This document shows positions 59,457-64,000 of a DNA stretch of 64,000 bases, piece after piece; position 1 is the first letter of the stretch; each line of letters starts with the position of its first letter. A model generated the notes under the pieces. It ran no database searches and had not been told where the DNA came from. It worked only from the letters and a program-made list of their open reading frames with translations. The position numbers and the translations under genes were made by a program. The stretch comes from Marivibrio sp040218065 (lineage in GTDB: Bacteria; Pseudomonadota; Alphaproteobacteria; UBA8366; Aestuariispiraceae), in assembly GCF_040218065.1 (NCBI RefSeq), contig NZ_JAVJQE010000004.1, positions 124,001 through 188,000 on the forward strand. Reading direction: 5' to 3'.

Positions 59457-59639
59457 TTCGTGGTCCTTTCAGGAGGTGCTTGGGGATGAACGCCGCCCAG
59501 ATCGAACCGCGTTCAAAGAAGACGCGGGTCGTTCTGGGCGTCGAACCATCGCCTTCGCTGCCGCTCGCCTCTTGATCGACAACCCCAGGTGGCGTCTTCA
59601 GTGCCCCCCCGCGTCACTGCGCCCAAATCCCTTGGGCGA

Positions 59640-61682
59640 TTACCGCTCGATAGAGCGAGCGCGGCCTCGTCCCCGCGCGTCATGCGTCAAGTGGCCTGAG
59701 GGAAGGCCGCCTTGCATCCGCATTCGCACGAAGTCGATGAAGCGGTTCCCGAGGCCCGTATCGTAGAGTTCGCGGTCGATTCTGACGCGCGAGGGATTCT
59801 CGGGGTCCATGCCTCGCATCAGTGCGTAGCGCCGGAGCGCGCGATAGGCGCGATCGTGGGTTCGCCCACGGAACGGGTCGTTCTCGGCCTCGCGTCGGGC
59901 GTGCTGCAGCATCGCCGCCAGTTCCATGTTCGAGCACGCGCGGAAAATCGGATCGTCAATCCAGCGGCGCTCCTCACGCCCATTGATCAAGACGAGGATC
60001 TCATTCCGTTTTGGTTCTTTGATCGGCGAAGGTTCGACATCCGAGCTGTCGAAACCGCTCTGGCTTCGGCGCATCTCACGCGCGACCGCACACTCGAAGT
60101 CAGTTCCGCCGGCGGCCAGCCCCTGCGCGTCGGACTGCGCGCGGGGCGACGGTTTGTTGATTTCAGCCGGCGGCGGATGATCGGCTGTTGATTGCAGTTC
60201 GTTGTCGGTCGAACGAGTTCTGCGAACGACTTCGAGGAGCGTGAGGGAAAGGTCGGCGTGCCGGCGCACCTCTCGAGGGGCGTCGGATGCGCGCACGCGC
60301 GCTTCTGTTTGCGCCGACTTCCTGAGACACGCATTGAGCAGGTCTTCAGGCCAGGGCTCCTCCGAGCCGGCTTCCGCCGTCGCGACAGCCTTTTCGAATG
60401 CAGGCCACGGCGCCGGTCGCGCTGCTCGTCCATGCGTCTCGAGATAGAGCTGCGCGGCCTTCGAGACGGCTTTTGCCGCGCGCTCTGCGGGACCTGGAGC
60501 ACTGGCGCTCAGGAAAAGACCGCTTCCAAGAACGATAACGCGCGAGTCGTTCGCGAGCCGCTCAACGACCGTCCGCATGTCGCCAGCGAAGCCGGCCGCG
60601 GCCGCGAGAGCGGAGAGGCTGTGGAGATCGACCGCTCCGTCGCACCGCTCGACAATCTCGGCAAACGCACGCGGGTCCACGGCACGTTCACTGCCGATTG
60701 TAGTCCGCCTCTTCGTGCGTCGTCGCATGATATCGAGTGGGGGCATGACGCTGACCGCAAGCCCGTGGTCATCGTAGTACCTTTCCTGGTGAACGCGCCA
60801 GGCGCGGAAAAGAACTGGCTCTTCCCCGAGCGTGTTGATGCCCCGCCAGTGCCGTACGCCATTCTCGAACTTCTTGCGTCTAGTGCTCGCGAAAGGCGGG
60901 TCCAGCTGACGCAACTCGGTCTTCCGCCCGATCTTGTCGCCGCGGATCGGCTGCAGGGTTCTCAGTATGTGCGCGTGCGGGCCATACGGGACGATGAATT
61001 CCGCGTCATTTTCCACGAACCGAAGCGCGTGCGGGCCGGTGGTTGGCGGAGTCTGCGGGAGGGCGTCTCGCGAAGGAATGGCGTAGATTGGTGGGTTGAA
61101 CCGGCGCATATAGCTGTGCGTCCATGTGGCCTGGCCGCGCTTGTCCGCGCGCTCGATCTTCGAGCGCGGGATCGGATCGCGGTAGCGATGGACCGCGAGT
61201 TCTACGGCGGCGCCGTGAGCGACGAACTGCGCGCGGGCGAATGAGAGCGCGAGCTCAATCTGCTGGGCCTCAGTCATCGCAGCGCAGACGGGCAGGTCGG
61301 CGATCAGCGTTTCGGCGGTGCGGCTTCGCTTCTTGAAGCGGATTTTCCCGCTACGCCGATCACGGGTGACGTTCGTGGCCTCTATCTCGTTCCACAGCGT
61401 TTCCGCGTCCGTGAATCGCTCCGAGGCTCCCTCGGGCAATAGGACGGTGTGATAAGCGAGGTCCGCTTTGTGTCCAAGGTAGTTCTTCGTCGGCGCCGGA
61501 TCGCCGGGCCACGAGCGCACACGATGCGATCGTGCGATGTAAGCCGAGGAGCGCAGAACCGATTCCTGATCGGTCGCGTGGATGACTCCGGCCTCGACGA
61601 AAGCGGACGCCTCGAACGGATATCGGACGCGCCCGTTGAGGATGAAGGAGCTTAGGTCGTGAGTTGCGATCGTGCTGCTCAT
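59640..61682 (-). CDS. MobA/MobL-family relaxase with internal insertion
   Basis: 680 residues from ATG 61682. N-terminal relaxase: SVLRSSAYIARSH (Tyr48 fits the catalytic tyrosine), KADLAYHTVLLPEGASERFTDAETLWNEIEA, AMTEAQQIELALSFARAQFVAHGAAVELAVH, and the metal-binding GPHAHILRTLQPIRGDKIGRKTELRQLDPPFA (His236, His238). Between the last two motifs, normally ~15 residues apart, lie about 65 extra residues (168-232). The C-terminal 330 residues are not recognised and may bear a primase or accessory domain. Nicks oriT for conjugative mobilisation. Confidence 0.82.
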   Translation of the reverse strand: MSSTIATHDLSSFILNGRVRYPFEASAFVEAGVIHATDQESVLRSSAYIARSHRVRSWPGDPAPTKNYLGHKADLAYHTVLLPEGASERFTDAETLWNEIEATNVTRDRRSGKIRFKKRSRTAETLIADLPVCAAMTEAQQIELALSFARAQFVAHGAAVELAVHRYRDPIPRSKIERADKRGQATWTHSYMRRFNPPIYAIPSRDALPQTPPTTGPHALRFVENDAEFIVPYGPHAHILRTLQPIRGDKIGRKTELRQLDPPFASTRRKKFENGVRHWRGINTLGEEPVLFRAWRVHQERYYDDHGLAVSVMPPLDIMRRRTKRRTTIGSERAVDPRAFAEIVERCDGAVDLHSLSALAAAAGFAGDMRTVVERLANDSRVIVLGSGLFLSASAPGPAERAAKAVSKAAQLYLETHGRAARPAPWPAFEKAVATAEAGSEEPWPEDLLNACLRKSAQTEARVRASDAPREVRRHADLSLTLLEVVRRTRSTDNELQSTADHPPPAEINKPSPRAQSDAQGLAAGGTDFECAVAREMRRSQSGFDSSDVEPSPIKEPKRNEILVLINGREERRWIDDPIFRACSNMELAAMLQHARREAENDPFRGRTHDRAYRALRRYALMRGMDPENPSRVRIDRELYDTGLGNRFIDFVRMRMQGGLPSGHLTHDARGRGRARSIER

Positions 61683-62072
61683 AGCGGAGCAGCTACGTCC
61701 GGCTCGCCGTCCTCGCAACCGCGGCTCCGAATATTCCGGTGCGTGCAGAATGTGTATCGTGCGGTGACGGCTTTGGCGGTGACGCTGGAGCCGTTGGCCC
61801 GGTCGTTGACGACCGGGAGTGGTTGGTCGTCGACGACCGAATTGGAACGGTCGTCGATGACTGGTTCGGCCGCTTTCGACGGTAGTCGATGACCGGCTCG
61901 ACGACGGTAGTCGACGACCCTGGTCAGTAGATCAGCTGCTGCGTCCTCCCTTCGTGCCCCTCTCGCTGCGGTTAAAGCAGGATTAAGCCTTCTGTCGGCG
62001 CGACTTCGGTTCTCGTAATCGGCGCCTATCTCACCGCGTGTCCATCGCAGATGCTCAGGTGAGGGGAGACCC
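61683..62072. other. 390-base gap between divergent genes, holding a repeat array
   Basis: No gene supported; an open minus-strand frame through it is a consequence of the repeats. Contains the array at 61801-61919, the probable oriT or control region. Confidence 0.5.
61801..61919. repeat. Five palindromic iteron-like repeats (GGTCGTCGACGACC type)
   Basis: 14-mers at 61801-61814, 61825-61838 (perfect palindrome GGTCGTCGACGACC), 61849-61862, 61881-61894 and 61906-61919; starts 24, 24, 32 and 25 bases apart. The first extends to a near-perfect 20-mer (61798-61817). Candidate oriT, iteron or repressor array next to the relaxase. Confidence 0.7.
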
Positions 62073-62588
62073 ATGGCGAAGAAACACCGAAACTACCAGG
62101 AGCGCCTCACGGCGCTTGGCGACAAGAAGATTGGCGTGAACGTCCCGCATACGGTGGAGAGGCCCTTGAAGGAGGTCCTGCGCGAGCTCGTCGACGCCAT
62201 TCGTTCAGAGCGGTTGTCGCTGGACGCGGCGCCTGAAGCGCTGGTCGCTGCACTGCAGCGGCGGCTGGCGCTAGCGCCTCCGGCCCCGCCCGAAGCCTTC
62301 GCAGAGGAGGGCATGTCGGAGAGGGTCTCCGGTGCAGCGGAGATCGCCCCGACGAAGTTGGTGCGTTTCAAGTATCCGCCGAAGGGACCGGCGGGGGCGG
62401 AGTGGGATCGGCGGAAGCGCCAGTTCGAACTCAAGCATTATCGGTATATGGGGCGGGACTTCTACTGGGCCCTTGAAGGGCTGGCGCGCTCGGATCAGGA
62501 CACGCTCCTCGAGGCGGCGCACGCGACCGGCCTTGTCGACGATGTCGTCACCCTTGATGGGACTCGGGCGGCCATTCCCGCGCGATAG
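62073..62588 (+). CDS. Hypothetical protein, possible mobilisation accessory
   Basis: 171 residues; GAGGGGAG precedes ATG 62073. N-terminus (MAKKHRNYQERLTALGDKKIGVNVPHTVERPLKEVLRELVDAIRSERLSLD) is Lys/Arg-rich and helical, like small DNA-binding Mob accessory proteins; middle is Ala/Pro-rich; C-terminus (AEWDRRKRQFELKHYRYMGRDFYWALEGLARSDQDTLLEAAHATGLVDD) is Arg/Tyr-rich. Divergent from the relaxase across the repeat array, so a repeat-binding role is plausible (inference). Confidence 0.6.
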   Translation: MAKKHRNYQERLTALGDKKIGVNVPHTVERPLKEVLRELVDAIRSERLSLDAAPEALVAALQRRLALAPPAPPEAFAEEGMSERVSGAAEIAPTKLVRFKYPPKGPAGAEWDRRKRQFELKHYRYMGRDFYWALEGLARSDQDTLLEAAHATGLVDDVVTLDGTRAAIPAR

Positions 62589-62625
62589 CGCGAGAGAGGC
62601 CGGTCAGCGCTGCGGATAGAAACCC

Positions 62626-63201
62626 TCACAGTTCGTCGATGAGCCGGGTCAACGTGGCGATGCTTTCCGCCGCCGAAGTGTGGTGCACGCCGAGCCCTCC
62701 TGCTTCATGCCACTTGGCGATGTTTGTGGGCCGATCGTCTACGAGGATCGCGACCCCCGGCCTGCGCGCCACGTAGAGTGCCTTCGCCCCCGAGTCGACA
62801 CAGGCGAAGCGCTCATCTGGAAAAGACGCGTCGAGATGTGTCCGCACCCAGGCGAGCTTCTGCTGGGCGATCGCCATGACCGCCGGGTGATCGGCGCCGC
62901 GATCAGCGTTGATCGGGGCTGTGAGAATCCAGGGCTCGAAGGGCTGAACGGCGCGCCATAGCTCTTCGGCGTCTTCCATTGGCGGCAACCCAAGGAAAAA
63001 GGTCCCAGCGCGCTCGATCGCATCGTAGAGATCGGTCTTCATCGCGCGCAGCTCTGGCGTCAGCTCCGCACGCTTTTTGTTGAGCCGCCCGTCCGCCGGG
63101 AATCCCAGCGCGGCGACGCCAGCGTCGAAATCCGCCAGGACCCCGTCGAGGTCAAGATAAAGGGTCACGCTTTGCGCAGAGGAGGGGCATGGAAGGGCCA
63201 T
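62626..63201 (-). CDS. HAD-family 5'-nucleotidase-like protein
   Basis: 191 residues. HAD motif I is LYLDLDGVLADFDAG; motif III/IV region LVDDRPTNIAKWHEAGG. Best fits the 5'(3')-deoxyribonucleotidase (NT5C) group that hydrolyses nucleotides, common as cargo on phages and plasmids. GAGAAGGA precedes ATG 63201; a TATAAT-like -10 on the minus strand lies near 63219-63224. Confidence 0.82.
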   Translation of the reverse strand: MALPCPSSAQSVTLYLDLDGVLADFDAGVAALGFPADGRLNKKRAELTPELRAMKTDLYDAIERAGTFFLGLPPMEDAEELWRAVQPFEPWILTAPINADRGADHPAVMAIAQQKLAWVRTHLDASFPDERFACVDSGAKALYVARRPGVAILVDDRPTNIAKWHEAGGLGVHHTSAAESIATLTRLIDEL

Positions 63202-63273
63202 CGGTTGTCCTTCTCCAAATTATAATGCGATGGACTAGGGCGGCCCCGCCGCGCTCACGACGGGACCGTGATA

Positions 63274-64000
63274 TCACGCAGGCTCCGCCTGCTGGCGGTA
63301 CGGGCGGATGACCGAAGATTCACGGAGATCGAGCAGCGCGCGTCGGCTCGCTGCGGCGTCGCGACGGTGCGTGCGGGCGTTGGTGTACCGGGAGACCATG
63401 TCGGACGATCCCGCCCAGCGTCCCGCCTGCTGGATTTCTAGAGCCGAGACGCCGGCGTCCAGCATCTCGCTCGCAGCCCCTCGCCGCAGGGAATGGCTCG
63501 TCAGCTCCGCGACGACCTGCTCGTCGAGCCCGGCGCGGGCGGCCGCTCGACGGACGAGATAGGTGATCGAGTGCTTGGATAGAGGACGGTCAAGCAATCG
63601 GCCGGCCGACGAGACACGCCGAAAGAGGGGCGCGTCAGTCTGCTCCGGGTCATCGGGATCAAGCCCGGCGGCCGCGCTGTAGGCAGTGAGCTTCGCCGTC
63701 TCGTCCGCGTTAAGTGGCGCGTAGGCCCCGTCACCGGTTTGGTCGGTCTTGGAGCGTCCGATGTAAACCGAAGCCGTTCCATCCCGCTCGCGGAAAACAT
63801 CCCCCACGCGAAGCGCCACAACTTCGCTTCGCCGCAGCAGGCATGCGGACATGACGGTCAGCATCGCACGATCTCGCAGCCCCGCGAGGTCGTGCGGGCA
63901 GGCGGCAAGCATTCGCGCCATCTCCGGCCCGTAGACCGGCCGCGCCTGACGCTGACGCGTGCCTTTGGCGCGATCCAGGCGGCGCAGGGCGAGCGCCACG
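63274..64000 (-). CDS. Tyrosine recombinase/integrase (N-terminal part outside window)
   Basis: The frame is open to the right edge; about 240 residues of the C-terminal catalytic half are present. Catalytic motif R in LLRRSEVVALRVGDV, H-x-x-R in LTSHSLRRGAA, then GRWAGSSDMVSRYT with the nucleophilic Tyr. The SAM-like N-terminal domain is presumably beyond 64000. Likely the integrase of the mobile region. Confidence 0.88.
   Translation of the reverse strand, partial: VALALRRLDRAKGTRQRQARPVYGPEMARMLAACPHDLAGLRDRAMLTVMSACLLRRSEVVALRVGDVFRERDGTASVYIGRSKTDQTGDGAYAPLNADETAKLTAYSAAAGLDPDDPEQTDAPLFRRVSSAGRLLDRPLSKHSITYLVRRAAARAGLDEQVVAELTSHSLRRGAASEMLDAGVSALEIQQAGRWAGSSDMVSRYTNARTHRRDAAASRRALLDLRESSVIRPYRQQAEPA

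Larger units (their letters stand above)
59109..64000. mobile_element. Putative integrative mobilisable element (partly in window)
   Basis: A block with less extreme GC and different codon look from the rest of the window, carrying a MobA/MobL relaxase, a repeat array fit for transfer or replication control, a HAD nucleotidase and a tyrosine recombinase that runs off the right edge. No type IV secretion or partition genes are seen. Its left boundary is put near the hairpins at 59000-59097; attachment sites were not found, and a plasmid-borne origin cannot be excluded. Confidence 0.6.

Noticed and set aside
61801..61919. CRISPR array
   Set aside because: Repeats are 14-bp palindromes with ~10-18-base gaps, too short and uneven; no cas genes.
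61679..62074. Minus-strand frame through the repeat array
   Set aside because: Repeated VIDDR/VVDDQ/VVNDR peptides simply translate the palindromic DNA repeats; no ribosome site.
1..64000. tRNA or rRNA genes as integration site or landmark
   Set aside because: None could be recognised by eye on either strand; a covariance-model scan would be decisive.

Overview
The window reads as chromosome (or large replicon) of a very GC-rich alphaproteobacterium. Support: strongly GC-biased third codon positions, TRAP and ABC transporters, Rieske N-demethylases, RpiR and GlxA-type regulators, an hmu/exb/tonB heme operon, and imelysin/DUF1111/DUF1513 genes in the alphaproteobacterial order. Genus cannot be read from the sequence. 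No rRNA, tRNA or CRISPR array was recognised.

Layout. (1) 1-8.3 kb, + strand: end of a LysR-type gene, then a catabolic operon with a molybdenum hydroxylase large subunit, a DapA-family lyase, 3-hydroxyanthranilate-3,4-dioxygenase, a complete TRAP transporter and an aspartate-dehydrogenase-like enzyme. (2) 8.4-13.5 kb: a GMC oxidoreductase and a 2OG-Fe(II) oxygenase, divergent from an orphan peptide-type ABC binding protein and a BetI-like TetR regulator, with a 22-bp palindrome in the shared promoter. (3) 13.6-21.1 kb: two divergent transcripts resembling betaine (proline-betaine type) catabolism: class III aminotransferase, MR/MLE enolase, DMGDH-like demethylase; RpiR, Rieske oxygenase, CMD protein. 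(4) 21.1-25.5 kb: RpiR regulator plus a complete polar-amino-acid ABC transporter. (5) 25.5-45.6 kb: a 20-kb iron region with heme uptake (TonB receptor, hemP, tonB, hmuS, exbBD, hmuTUV), a rhodanese/DsrE pair, TspO, feoAABC, and directly behind feo a run of small membrane or low-complexity proteins, HMA-like proteins and a P1B ATPase. (6) 46-53 kb, - strand: a GlxA regulator and a second quaternary-amine-like operon (Rieske oxygenase, GcvT-like, cupin, PLP decarboxylase, GMC dehydrogenase). (7) 53-58.9 kb: a small secreted protein and an imelysin/DUF1111/imelysin/DUF1513 operon behind an iron-type operator. (8) 59-64 kb: less GC-extreme DNA with a MobA/MobL relaxase, an array of palindromic repeats, a HAD nucleotidase and a tyrosine recombinase cut by the window edge; this looks like a mobilisable element.

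The most interesting part is 36.4-45.6 kb. A feoA-feoA-feoB-feoC operon runs without a visible break into an HMA-like protein, three small proteins sharing a GALxGAA membrane segment with Pro/Gly/Tyr-rich tails, a P1B ATPase with Ser-Cys-Ala in TM4 (expected of the P1B-6 group), and a protein with nine Lys-Lys pentapeptide repeats; two further HMA-like genes diverge from a shared promoter downstream. This matches what is known of ferrosome (fez) loci, which build membrane-bounded iron granules around a P1B-6 ATPase, so I propose a feo-coupled ferrosome-like locus with apparently new accessory proteins. Two near-identical operators (TGCGAAT-N7-AYTCGCA) sit before feoA and between the divergent HMA genes, and related boxes precede the heme receptor and the imelysin operon, suggesting one iron-responsive regulon.
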